From positions 496,001 to 560,000 of the forward strand of contig NZ_JAMXSF010000001.1 of NCBI RefSeq assembly GCF_024124545.1: a stretch of DNA of 64,000 bases, in the 5' to 3' direction. Numbering within the stretch: the first letter of the stretch is position 1; every line of letters begins with the position of its first letter. A program made the position numbers and the translations under genes. The stretch comes from Pseudoalteromonas sp. XMcav2-N. Its GTDB lineage: Bacteria; Pseudomonadota; Gammaproteobacteria; Enterobacterales; Alteromonadaceae. Positions 50,765-58,448 of this stretch are shown in pieces. The notes under the pieces were generated by a model. The model ran no database searches and was not told the DNA's origin. It saw only the letters and a list, made by a program, of their open reading frames with translations.

Positions 50765-50968
50765 TTACAGCTTGCAGTAATCCCCAGAGCAAGCCAGTTT
50801 TGAGCACTGCTGCGAGCAGTCCACCAGCGACGTAATCACACATAACACGCCTGCAGAAATAGACGCAGCTTGCTGACCGCCAGCAACCTGAGGTGTGGCG
50901 TGCTTTGCCAATCCAGCGTGTTTATCCGATAAACGTTTTAGTTGGGTCTTTTTAACCTTTAGTTTCAT
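50765..50968 (-). CDS. Putative RiPP precursor peptide (Gly-Gly leader, Cys-rich core)
   Basis: 67 residues. The N-terminal part is a Lys/Leu-rich leader (MKLKVKKTQLKRLS...) ending in TPQVAGG at residues 25-31, the double-glycine cut site used by C39 peptidase ABC exporters. The core of about 36 residues has five Cys (43, 51, 55, 60, 65), seven Ser/Thr and a hydrophobic start, as expected for a lanthipeptide-like or disulfide-rich bacteriocin. A strong RBS AAGGA lies six bases before the ATG. No modification enzyme, peptidase-transporter or immunity gene is adjacent. Assignment rests on leader pattern and RBS; the chemistry is unknown. Confidence 0.7.
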   Translation of the reverse strand: MKLKVKKTQLKRLSDKHAGLAKHATPQVAGGQQAASISAGVLCVITSLVDCSQQCSKLACSGDYCKL

Positions 50969-51325
50969 GATTATTCCTTGTTGATATGGGTATGTAATAG
51001 TCTCGGGCAGCGTCTTTTTTGGGTTGATTGAGTGCGCCGCCCACTGTATTTAATCGCATACAATTTAATTGGTCAAATAATTTTACTAAGTAAAAATATA
51101 TTCAATGAATACAAAGCAGTAGTGTATTTTTGAGTGAGTATTTCACGGAAAGTTGGTCGACTCACAAAGTGATTGGGAAAATCATTTACCATGATGCATT
51201 GTTTTTATTTGTGTTTAATTGCTCAATGCCACTTGAAGTGAACCTGTGTTGAGTGCGAAGACGTGTATTGATTAAAGCAGGTTGGTTTATGGCGGCGCCG
51301 TTTGGAGCACGGCGCCTGAGGTTGA
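50969..51325. other. 357-base region upstream of peptide gene
   Basis: AT-rich, with no protein gene. It carries the promoter region of the Gly-Gly peptide (minus strand) and, at its right end, a GC-rich hairpin after the M24 peptidase gene. Nothing else recognised. Confidence 0.5.
51294..51316 (-). terminator. Hairpin after M24 peptidase gene
   Basis: GGCGCCG and CGGCGCC form a perfect 7-bp stem around a nine-base loop, ten bases past the stop on the minus strand. No U-tract follows, so it may act as a 3' end stabiliser rather than a full terminator. Confidence 0.5.
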
Positions 51326-52540
51326 TTAGTTATTTAACCCAAATGGATCGTCGATTGAATACGCTGGTTGGGTAAACCACTTTGGTCCGTCTGGCGTCAT
51401 GTAAAAATGATCTTCCAGTCGGATGCCAAATTCACCCGGAAGGACCAGCATAGGTTCATTAGAAAAGCACATACCGGCCGCCAGCGGCTGCGGATTGTCT
51501 TTTACCAGATACGGCCACTCATGAATGTCCAGTCCTATACCATGTCCGGTGCGATGTGGACAGCCAGGTAACTGATAGTCAGGCCCCAGGCCTTGTTTAG
51601 CCAGATAGTTGCGGGCAGCGAAATCGACATCGCCACAAGGAGTGCCAATTTGCGCGGCCTCGAATGCGGCGAACTGGGCATTTTTTTCGTGTTGCCACAT
51701 GGTGCGTTGATGCGCTGTTGGTTCACCGAATACATAGGTCCGGGTAATATCACTCAGATAGCCATGGAGCTTACAGCCAGTATCTATTAATACAACATCG
51801 CCCTGTTTTAGCGTCTGTGGGTCTTTTACACCATGCGGAAAAGAGGTGGCTGTGCCAAATAACACGATGCAAAAATAACTGCCGGTTGCACCCACTTTAC
51901 GGTGCGCTTCATTGATGAAGGCTTCCACCTCTGTGGTGGTGATCCCCTCATGAAGTATCGAGGCTGCTGCTTTGTGCACTGCGAGCGTCATGTCCATGGC
52001 CCGCTGGATAAGGGCCAGCTCTGAGTCAGACTTATGCATGCGACAGTGGGCCGTGACGCACTTGGCGTTGATCAGGTTGAGCGCAGATCCGGCCTGACGA
52101 ATGCCATCGGCGATAAAAAAAGCGGCGCTTTCATCAATGCCCAGCGTCGCATCCGGTGAAACGCCCAGATCAGTCAGCACCTTGGTCAACAGGCTGTAGG
52201 GGGACTGCTCTTCCTGCCAGGTATGCATAGGGCCTTCTATCACCTGATAGTCCTTGACCGAACCGACTTCAAAAAACGGTACTATAAACTGTACTTCGCC
52301 TTGCGCTGGTAAAATAGCGCCGACCATACGCTCGCTCGGATACCACTGTAACCCCGTAAAATACTTTAAGTTAGTGCCAGCATTCAGATAAACAGCAGCA
52401 ATATTGTGCTGGCGCATAAAGGCTTGCGCTGTTTCTATGCGGTGTAAATACTCTTCGGGTTTAATTGCAACCACATCCCGTGTCATATCTGTCAGTGCGG
52501 CCAGTGCCGCTTCACGATTCTGGTAACCTATGCCTTTCAT
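51326..52540 (-). CDS. M24-family Xaa-Pro peptidase
   Basis: 404 residues: N-terminal creatinase-type domain (about 30-165) and a C-terminal pita-bread metallopeptidase domain. The five metal ligands are visible: Asp in VVLIDTG, Asp in LSDITRTY, His in RTGHGIGLDIHE, Glu in FSNEPML and Glu in IRLEDHF. Cleaves an N-terminal residue before proline (Xaa-Pro aminopeptidase/prolidase type) in the cytoplasm. It follows the D-amino-acid dehydrogenase by 22 bases in one operon. This placement suggests release of Pro or hydroxy-Pro from imported peptides. RBS AGGAAT. Confidence 0.9.
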   Translation of the reverse strand: MKGIGYQNREAALAALTDMTRDVVAIKPEEYLHRIETAQAFMRQHNIAAVYLNAGTNLKYFTGLQWYPSERMVGAILPAQGEVQFIVPFFEVGSVKDYQVIEGPMHTWQEEQSPYSLLTKVLTDLGVSPDATLGIDESAAFFIADGIRQAGSALNLINAKCVTAHCRMHKSDSELALIQRAMDMTLAVHKAAASILHEGITTTEVEAFINEAHRKVGATGSYFCIVLFGTATSFPHGVKDPQTLKQGDVVLIDTGCKLHGYLSDITRTYVFGEPTAHQRTMWQHEKNAQFAAFEAAQIGTPCGDVDFAARNYLAKQGLGPDYQLPGCPHRTGHGIGLDIHEWPYLVKDNPQPLAAGMCFSNEPMLVLPGEFGIRLEDHFYMTPDGPKWFTQPAYSIDDPFGLNN

Positions 52541-52562
52541 AGTGATTCCTGTTTGTTATTCG

Positions 52563-53828
52563 TTATTGAAAACGCGCAATACTGTAGGGGCCAATATCCA
52601 GCGTTGTTGGTTGACTTGCAATGCACTGTGCGATGAGCTCACTGGTGATTGCGGCCTGAGTCAGGCCCAGATGCTGATGTCCCAGTGCAAAGTAAATGCT
52701 CGGATGATGCGGAGCTTGTCCTATCACCGGCAAAGAGTCGGGCAGTGAGGGCCGCGATCCCATCCAGTGTTCGCCCTGTTGCAAATTGTTGTTGTCCTTG
52801 AGTATGGCCCGGGCATGGGTCAGTAACATCTCTGCACGCTCATAATTAGGGCGGGTGTTCAGACCTGCAAACTCCACGGTCCCTGCCAGACGAAGACCAT
52901 GTTGCATGGGGGTCATGATAAACTGGCGATCGGCAGAGGCCACCGGACGGCTCAGGCCACTTGAGACCGATAGCATAGTGTGGTAACCACGCTCTGCTTC
53001 GATTGGGAGTTTATAGCCAAGCTGAGCACACAGAGTTTTGCTCCATGCCCCGGTGGCCAATACAAGCCGGTCAAAGGTGCGGCAACTTTGTGTCAGTGTG
53101 GTTAGCTTTACCTGAGCCTGGTCAGGGCTGCTTGAACAATCACCCTGGGGGGTGATAGCACATACTTCGGACTTAACGAAGGTTCCTCCCAGTGCTGTAA
53201 ACTGCTCAAATAAAGCCTGACTTAGCTGATAAGGGTCGGAGGTATGGCCCACTTCAGTAAAGTACAGCGCGTAGTGAATACTGCGACTCAGGCCTGGCTC
53301 CAACGCAAAGAGTTGTGTGTGGTCCAGCAACTCAACGGCAACCCCTTGTTGCTGGTACTTATGCTGTATGGCGCGGATCTCTTTGATTCTGTCATGTTCA
53401 AAGGTCAGCAGGCTGCCATTCAGGCTGATGTTGCTCTCAAAGTCCTCCTGCAAAAGCTGCCTGAACGCCGGTAAGGCTGCTTCGTTTAGTGCCCGCAAAG
53501 CCCGGGTATGGCGTTTAAACCGGCTCGGCAGCATATTCAGGCAAAAGCGGCTCAGCCAGGGAAGTGCTTTAATAAAGTATTTGTGATCAATGCGCAGGGG
53601 ACTGAGCTTATCGAGCAGCATCATGGGTAAGCGAGGCAGCAGGGCCTTGTCAGCCAACGGAAATACTTGCTCGGTTGCGAAGTGACCGGCATTACCCCGC
53701 GAACATTGCTCACCAATACCTGCCGGGTCATACAGCGTGATACTGTGTCCCTGACGGGCGAGTTGTAAGGCATTACACAAGCCAATTACACCAGCTCCCA
53801 CAACTGCAATTTGAAGTGAATGTGTCAT
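52563..53828 (-). CDS. FAD-dependent D-amino acid (D-hydroxyproline) dehydrogenase
   Basis: 421 residues. The N-terminal Rossmann motif VVGAGVIGLCNALQLARQGH binds FAD; the DAO/DadA-family fold continues to the C-terminal LGHQHLGLTQAA block. Next to the epimerase and deaminase genes it most likely oxidises cis-4-hydroxy-D-proline to 1-pyrroline-4-hydroxy-2-carboxylate, passing electrons to the respiratory chain. It is transcribed away from the deaminase gene, sharing a divergent region that holds the 14-bp palindrome. Confidence 0.9.
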   Translation of the reverse strand: MTHSLQIAVVGAGVIGLCNALQLARQGHSITLYDPAGIGEQCSRGNAGHFATEQVFPLADKALLPRLPMMLLDKLSPLRIDHKYFIKALPWLSRFCLNMLPSRFKRHTRALRALNEAALPAFRQLLQEDFESNISLNGSLLTFEHDRIKEIRAIQHKYQQQGVAVELLDHTQLFALEPGLSRSIHYALYFTEVGHTSDPYQLSQALFEQFTALGGTFVKSEVCAITPQGDCSSSPDQAQVKLTTLTQSCRTFDRLVLATGAWSKTLCAQLGYKLPIEAERGYHTMLSVSSGLSRPVASADRQFIMTPMQHGLRLAGTVEFAGLNTRPNYERAEMLLTHARAILKDNNNLQQGEHWMGSRPSLPDSLPVIGQAPHHPSIYFALGHQHLGLTQAAITSELIAQCIASQPTTLDIGPYSIARFQ

Positions 53829-53977
53829 TGTTATTCTCGTTTGTCAGATTGCATGTTATCAACCAGATGCCACTGTAAAGCTAACCAAAAAATAAACCGT
53901 TTAATTTTCATTGATTTACTAATTTGTGTGCTGCAATTTTTGACGTTCTGGCAATTTTCTTAAATTTGGATATTGAT

Positions 53978-53991
53978 TATTGTATACAATA
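53978..53991. promoter_or_regulatory. Palindromic operator copy 2 (TATTGTATACAATA)
   Basis: Perfect 14-bp palindrome, identical to 34541-34554, 41 bases before the ATG of the DapA-family gene, within the divergent region of the hydroxyproline locus. It is the probable site for the GntR regulator at 57.7 kb. A degenerate form (TAATGTATCCCAAT at 57654-57667) precedes the regulator gene itself. Confidence 0.78.
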
Positions 53992-54031
53992 TACCTATGA
54001 TGGCAAGCACAAACTAAGCAGAGGACTTATC

Positions 54032-54946
54032 ATGAAAGTAGATTGGCAGGGTGTTTATCCCGCAGTAACGACCCAGTTTAATGACGACGAAAGCATCAAC
54101 TTTGACACCACCAAAGCGATGATCAACACCCTGATTGAAGAAGGGGTGCACGGTATTATTGTATTAGGCACAGTGGGTGAAAACTGCTCGCTACGTGCTG
54201 AGGAAAAACGCGATGTATTGCGTGCAGCAAAAGAAGTGGTTGCAGGACGAGTACCCGTTATTTCGGGTGTGGCCGAAACGACCACAGCACTGGCTGTTGA
54301 GTTTGTGCGCGACGCTGAAGAAATCGGTGTTGACGGTTACATGGTACTGCCTGGCATGGTTTATCGTTCTACAGAGCGAGAGGCCATCCACCATTATCAG
54401 CAGGTTGCACGCAACACCACCTTGCCTGTCATGATATACAACAACCCGGTGACTTATGGCGTGGATGTCTCAATTGAAGGCATGAAAACCCTTGCTGAAG
54501 AAGCCAATATCGTGTCTGTGAAGGAAGCAACAGAAGACACTCGCCGGATCAGCGAATTGTTCTCGGCCTTTGGCGATCGCTATGTGGTGTTCGGCGGGGT
54601 AGATGATATCGCACTGGAAAGTTTAATGCTGGGTGCAACCGGGTGGATCTCTGGCCTGACAAATGTATTTCCCCGTGAGTCTGTCGCTATCTACAAGCTG
54701 GCTCAGCAGGGCCGTTACGAAGAAGCGCGTGAACTGTGGCGCTGGTTCTTGCCTTTGCTACGTCTGGACACTATTCCAACTTTGGTACAGTGCATCAAAT
54801 ATGCAGAGCAACTGGCTGGACGCGGCAGTGAAGTGACTCGCTCTCCGCGTTTACCGCTGACCGAAGATGAGAAAGCCTATGTTCGTCGTTTGTATGATGA
54901 GGCACTGACTAACCGGATTGATTTAAGCAAGTTTAATCTGGATTAA
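54032..54946 (+). CDS. DapA-family 1-pyrroline-4-hydroxy-2-carboxylate deaminase
   Basis: 304 residues, class-I aldolase-fold (DHDPS/NAL family). Visible: GTVGENCSL, the Tyr in MIYNNPVTYGVD, and the Schiff-base Lys in VSVKEATEDTRR (near residue 165). In hydroxyproline catabolism this family deaminates 1-pyrroline-4-hydroxy-2-carboxylate to 2-oxoglutarate semialdehyde. Start at 54032 follows AGAGGA; the upstream 36 codons of open frame cross the operator and are not coding. Four bases separate it from the epimerase gene. Confidence 0.9.
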   Translation: MKVDWQGVYPAVTTQFNDDESINFDTTKAMINTLIEEGVHGIIVLGTVGENCSLRAEEKRDVLRAAKEVVAGRVPVISGVAETTTALAVEFVRDAEEIGVDGYMVLPGMVYRSTEREAIHHYQQVARNTTLPVMIYNNPVTYGVDVSIEGMKTLAEEANIVSVKEATEDTRRISELFSAFGDRYVVFGGVDDIALESLMLGATGWISGLTNVFPRESVAIYKLAQQGRYEEARELWRWFLPLLRLDTIPTLVQCIKYAEQLAGRGSEVTRSPRLPLTEDEKAYVRRLYDEALTNRIDLSKFNLD

Positions 54947-54950
54947 GCCT

Positions 54951-55952
54951 ATGAATAAGGGAACATTTTTCTGCATTGACGGGCACACCTGTGGCAACCC
55001 GGTACGGCTGGTAACCAGTGGACATCCACAGCTTAAAGGCGCGACCATGAGTGATAAACGCCAGCACTTTTTGGCCGAATATGACTGGATCCGTCGCGCA
55101 CTGATGTTTGAGCCCAGAGGGCACGACATGATGTCAGGGTCATTCTTGTATCCACCTACCACAGCAGACGGTGACGTAGCTATTTTGTTCATCGAAACCT
55201 CTGGCTGTTTGCCCATGTGCGGGCACGGCACCATAGGTACCGTGACATTTTCGCTGCAGCAGGGGCTGGTAACACCAAAAGAGCCAGGACGTCTCAGGTT
55301 AGATACCCCTGCCGGGCGGGTCGACGCTTATTATTCGATGCGCGATGGCAAGGTGGAATGGGTCAAGCTGTTTAATGTTCCCGCATTCTTGGCACACAGG
55401 AATGAGGTGGTCTCAGTTCCCGGAATAGGGGAGCTGCAGATCGACATTGCCTATGGGGGGAATTTTTACATAATTGTTGAACCTCAGGACAATTTTAAAG
55501 GCACGCATGCGACGAGCGCCGCTGAGCTGCTGGCGATGAGCCCTAAAGTCCGTGATGCCGTCAATGCGCAGATTGCCTGTGTACATCCATTAGATCCGAC
55601 TGTATGCGGTGCCTCTCATGTGTTGTGGACAGGGGACCCCAAACAGCCTGATTCCAGTGCCGCCAACGCGGTGTTTTATGGTGACAAAGCGATAGATCGC
55701 TCTCCGTGTGGCACCGGTACCAGTGCGCGTATGGCTCAGTTGTTTGCAAAAGGCGCACTGCAAAGTGGCCAGGACTTTATTCACGAAAGCTACATTGGCA
55801 GCCAGTTTATTGGTCGCATCGAGGGCACCACAGAAATCGCCGGTCACAGTGCCATATTGCCCAGCATTCAGGGCTGGGCCCGTGTTACAGGGCATAATTG
55901 TATTACCGTGGATGACGACGACCCATACGCATTTGGGTTTCAGGTGCTTTAA
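54951..55952 (+). CDS. 4-hydroxyproline 2-epimerase
   Basis: 333 residues of the proline racemase family. The two catalytic Cys of the active form are present: MCGHGTIG (near residue 88) and SPCGTGTS (near 253), as in hydroxyproline epimerases rather than Thr-containing dehydratases. Converts trans-4-hydroxy-L-proline to cis-4-hydroxy-D-proline. Four bases after the deaminase gene. A strong hairpin follows before the aldehyde dehydrogenase gene. Confidence 0.93.
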   Translation: MNKGTFFCIDGHTCGNPVRLVTSGHPQLKGATMSDKRQHFLAEYDWIRRALMFEPRGHDMMSGSFLYPPTTADGDVAILFIETSGCLPMCGHGTIGTVTFSLQQGLVTPKEPGRLRLDTPAGRVDAYYSMRDGKVEWVKLFNVPAFLAHRNEVVSVPGIGELQIDIAYGGNFYIIVEPQDNFKGTHATSAAELLAMSPKVRDAVNAQIACVHPLDPTVCGASHVLWTGDPKQPDSSAANAVFYGDKAIDRSPCGTGTSARMAQLFAKGALQSGQDFIHESYIGSQFIGRIEGTTEIAGHSAILPSIQGWARVTGHNCITVDDDDPYAFGFQVL

Positions 55953-55954
55953 CC

Positions 55955-55982
55955 GTGAACAGGCTGATGCCAGCCTGTTCAC
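55955..55982 (+). other. Intra-operon hairpin
   Basis: GTGAACAGGCTG and CAGCCTGTTCAC form a perfect 12-bp stem with a four-base loop, right after the epimerase stop and 24 bases before the next ATG. No T-run follows. It may be a 3' stabilising or processing structure that sets the relative level of the aldehyde dehydrogenase. Confidence 0.7.
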
Positions 55983-56006
55983 TCCATTTGTCTTAAGGAG
56001 ACAGCC

Positions 56007-57500
56007 ATGACTTTGACAGGACAGAGTTTTATTGCCGGGCAATGGCGCGGTAATGCAGACAATGGGCAGTTTTTTGCGTTTTGCCCGCAAACCAATGAGA
56101 GACATCACCAGGCGTTTTTTAATGCCAATCATGCACAGCTGAACGACGCAATTTCTAAAGCGCAAACCGCATTTAAAACCTATCGCCGAATTGCGTATGC
56201 ACAGCGTGCAGCCTTTTTACGTAAAATTGGCGAAGAGATCCTTGCGCTGGGCGATGATCTGATTGAAACCACCATGTTGGAAACCGGGCTACCCAGAGCC
56301 AGGCTGGAAGGCGAGCGCATGCGCACGGTAAATCAACTCAACGCATTTGCTGCAGCGCTTGAACAGGACTTGGCTCCACTGGCGCTGACACGTCAGGATC
56401 CCGCAGATCCAGACCGAGCCCCCTTACCTAAACCTGCCACCGAATTGCGTTATTTGCCTGTCGGCGTAGTGGCGGTTTTTGGTGCATCTAATTTTCCTTA
56501 CGCTTTTTCGACGTTAGGTGGTGATACAGCAGCTGCACTGGCCGCGGGTTGTCCTGTGATTGTGAAAAGCCACACCGCACATCCGGGTACCAGTGAGTTA
56601 ATGACGCGTGCCATTGAGCGTGCCATTCGTGATTGCCAAATGCCAGATGGCGTGTTTTCGATGATCCAGGGCGCAGACTACGCACTCTCCCATCAACTGG
56701 TTGGTGCTGCGGCGGTTAAAGCGGTTGGATTTACCGGATCGCTGAATGTGGCCAAAGCTTTGCTTGAGACCATCCATCAGCGTGAAGAAGTGATCCCCCT
56801 GTATGGTGAACTGGGCAGCGTTAATCCGCAACTCATTTTGCCTGAGTATGCGCAAGCGCAGGGCACAACACTGGCCACAGCATTGGTTCAATCTTTGCTG
56901 ATGGGCAATGGTCAGTTCTGCACCAGTCCGGGCCTGTGGCTGGTTCCTCATGGACAAGCTCAGTTTGAAGCGACGGCCGCAAGGGCAATTGAAGCCGCAC
57001 CATCGGATACTTTGTTAACGCCAAGAATTTTGAGTAGTTTTGATAAAGCTATGGATGAATTGAAGCGCAATCCTCATGTCAGCACACTGGCTTGTGCTCA
57101 GCAGAGCCAGCCTTTTCATGCCAACGCCCATTTGTTTGCCTGTGAGGCGGAAGATTTCATCAAGGATGCCAGCTTGCACGAAGAAGTGTTTGGTCCCAGT
57201 GCCCTGATCGTTCGATATCGTGATGAAGCACAGCTGTTGCGTGTTGTAGAGCAACTGGAAGGCCAGTTAACAGCCAGTGTGCATGCCACTAAGGCGGAAG
57301 CCGCGGTGCAGGAAACGCTTTTGGATGAATTGAGCTACAAAGTAGGCCGTCTCATCTTTGGCCAGATGCCAACCGGTGTTGAGGTGTGCGGGTCGATGAA
57401 TCACGGCGGACCGTATCCGTCATCGACGGATGTCCGTTCGACTTCTGTCGGGATACAAGCGATGACGCGGTTCTTACGACCATTATGTGTACAGAGTTAG
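56007..57500 (+). CDS. 2,5-dioxovalerate (ketoglutarate semialdehyde) dehydrogenase
   Basis: 497-residue aldehyde dehydrogenase. Conserved blocks: FGASNFPYAFSTLGGDTAAALAAGCP, the general-base Glu in YGELGSVNPQ and the nucleophile Cys in GNGQFCTSPG. The pattern is that of the NADP+-dependent 2-oxoglutarate-semialdehyde dehydrogenases, the last step of hydroxyproline breakdown to 2-oxoglutarate. RBS AAGGAGA. Terminator-like hairpin after the stop. Confidence 0.92.
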   Translation: MTLTGQSFIAGQWRGNADNGQFFAFCPQTNERHHQAFFNANHAQLNDAISKAQTAFKTYRRIAYAQRAAFLRKIGEEILALGDDLIETTMLETGLPRARLEGERMRTVNQLNAFAAALEQDLAPLALTRQDPADPDRAPLPKPATELRYLPVGVVAVFGASNFPYAFSTLGGDTAAALAAGCPVIVKSHTAHPGTSELMTRAIERAIRDCQMPDGVFSMIQGADYALSHQLVGAAAVKAVGFTGSLNVAKALLETIHQREEVIPLYGELGSVNPQLILPEYAQAQGTTLATALVQSLLMGNGQFCTSPGLWLVPHGQAQFEATAARAIEAAPSDTLLTPRILSSFDKAMDELKRNPHVSTLACAQQSQPFHANAHLFACEAEDFIKDASLHEEVFGPSALIVRYRDEAQLLRVVEQLEGQLTASVHATKAEAAVQETLLDELSYKVGRLIFGQMPTGVEVCGSMNHGGPYPSSTDVRSTSVGIQAMTRFLRPLCVQS

Positions 57501-57540
57501 GCAATCACAGAAGATAGAACGTCTGTAACCCCCGTGGAGT

Positions 57541-57578
57541 GCGGTTGCATAAGCTTGTTTCTTAGCTTGTGCAACCGC
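57541..57578 (+). terminator. Hairpin terminator after aldehyde dehydrogenase
   Basis: GCGGTTGCA/TGCAACCGC outer stem with an inner AAGCT/AGCTT extension around a short T-rich loop, followed by CTATTTG. A strong structure with a weak T-tract, between the aldehyde dehydrogenase and regulator genes. Confidence 0.7.
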
Positions 57579-57687
57579 CTATTTGATCATGATATCATCT
57601 CATAGCGTGCGAACTATGTGCCTCACAGCGTGCAATTTATGGCAATGCACGTATAATGTATCCCAATGATAATAATTAATTAACCCT

Positions 57688-58356
57688 ATGGCGATTGTAC
57701 ATAAAACCCGAACTCAACTGGTTGCGGAAGCGATCCGAGAAAAAATCCTTTGTGGCGAAATTAAAGCCGGAGAACCTTTACGTCAGGCCGCACTGGCCGA
57801 TGAACTGAATGTCAGCCGGATCCCTGTCAGAGAAGCACTGCTGCAGTTAGAAGCGGAGGGGTTGGTAAACTTTGAAGCACACAAAGGGGCTACCGTGACC
57901 CGATTGAGCGCAGAGCAAATTGATGAGATTTTTGATTTGCGCGCGATTTTGGAAGCGGAGTTACTGAGCCATTCAATTGAAAATCTGACCAAACGAGACC
58001 TGCTTGAAGCTGAAGCGATTTTGGCCGATCTGGAAGAAGCGACCGATGCTGGTGATACGCAGTTGGCAACGGGTAAACTCAATGCCGAATTTCACAGCAA
58101 ACTGTATAGCCGAGCTGAGCGCCCTCAGACTCGTGAGCTGGTCGATGTGTACAGTAAAAATTCAGAACGGTATGTTCGTATGCATATATTGCTTGCTGGT
58201 GGTTTGAAAACGGCGCCAGAAGAGCATCGCACTTTACTTAAGTTGTGCCACGAAAAAGACAAAGCCGGTGCCTGCGAGTTTCTGAAAAAGCATATTATAG
58301 GTGCCAAAGACGACATTAAAGCCCTGCTGTTGCGCCTTGAACAGGAAGCGAAGTAA
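57688..58356 (+). CDS. GntR-family (FCD) transcriptional regulator
   Basis: 222 residues: N-terminal winged HTH (about 8-72, TQLVAEAIREKILCGEI, LNVSRIPVREALLQLEAEG) and a C-terminal all-helical FCD effector domain (about 85-215) with conserved His/Asp metal-type residues (FHSKLYSRA region). FCD regulators control sugar-acid and amino-acid catabolism. Its place at the end of the hydroxyproline locus, and the palindromes at 53978 and 34541, make it the likely regulator of both sets of genes. The degenerate copy upstream suggests autoregulation. Confidence 0.92.
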   Translation: MAIVHKTRTQLVAEAIREKILCGEIKAGEPLRQAALADELNVSRIPVREALLQLEAEGLVNFEAHKGATVTRLSAEQIDEIFDLRAILEAELLSHSIENLTKRDLLEAEAILADLEEATDAGDTQLATGKLNAEFHSKLYSRAERPQTRELVDVYSKNSERYVRMHILLAGGLKTAPEEHRTLLKLCHEKDKAGACEFLKKHIIGAKDDIKALLLRLEQEAK

Positions 58357-58405
58357 GTCCACAGACATTTAACCCAGCACTTAGCGGGTAAGCAAAAGAT
58401 GCACT

Positions 58406-58434
58406 CTAGCCAGGGCACTATGCACGCTGGCTAG
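58406..58434. terminator. Hairpin between convergent genes
   Basis: CTAGCCAG and CTGGCTAG form a perfect 8-bp stem around a 13-base loop, in the 92-base gap between the GntR gene and the convergent sulfotransferase gene. T-tracts are weak on both strands. Confidence 0.55.
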
Positions 58435-58448
58435 CCTTCATATTCAAG

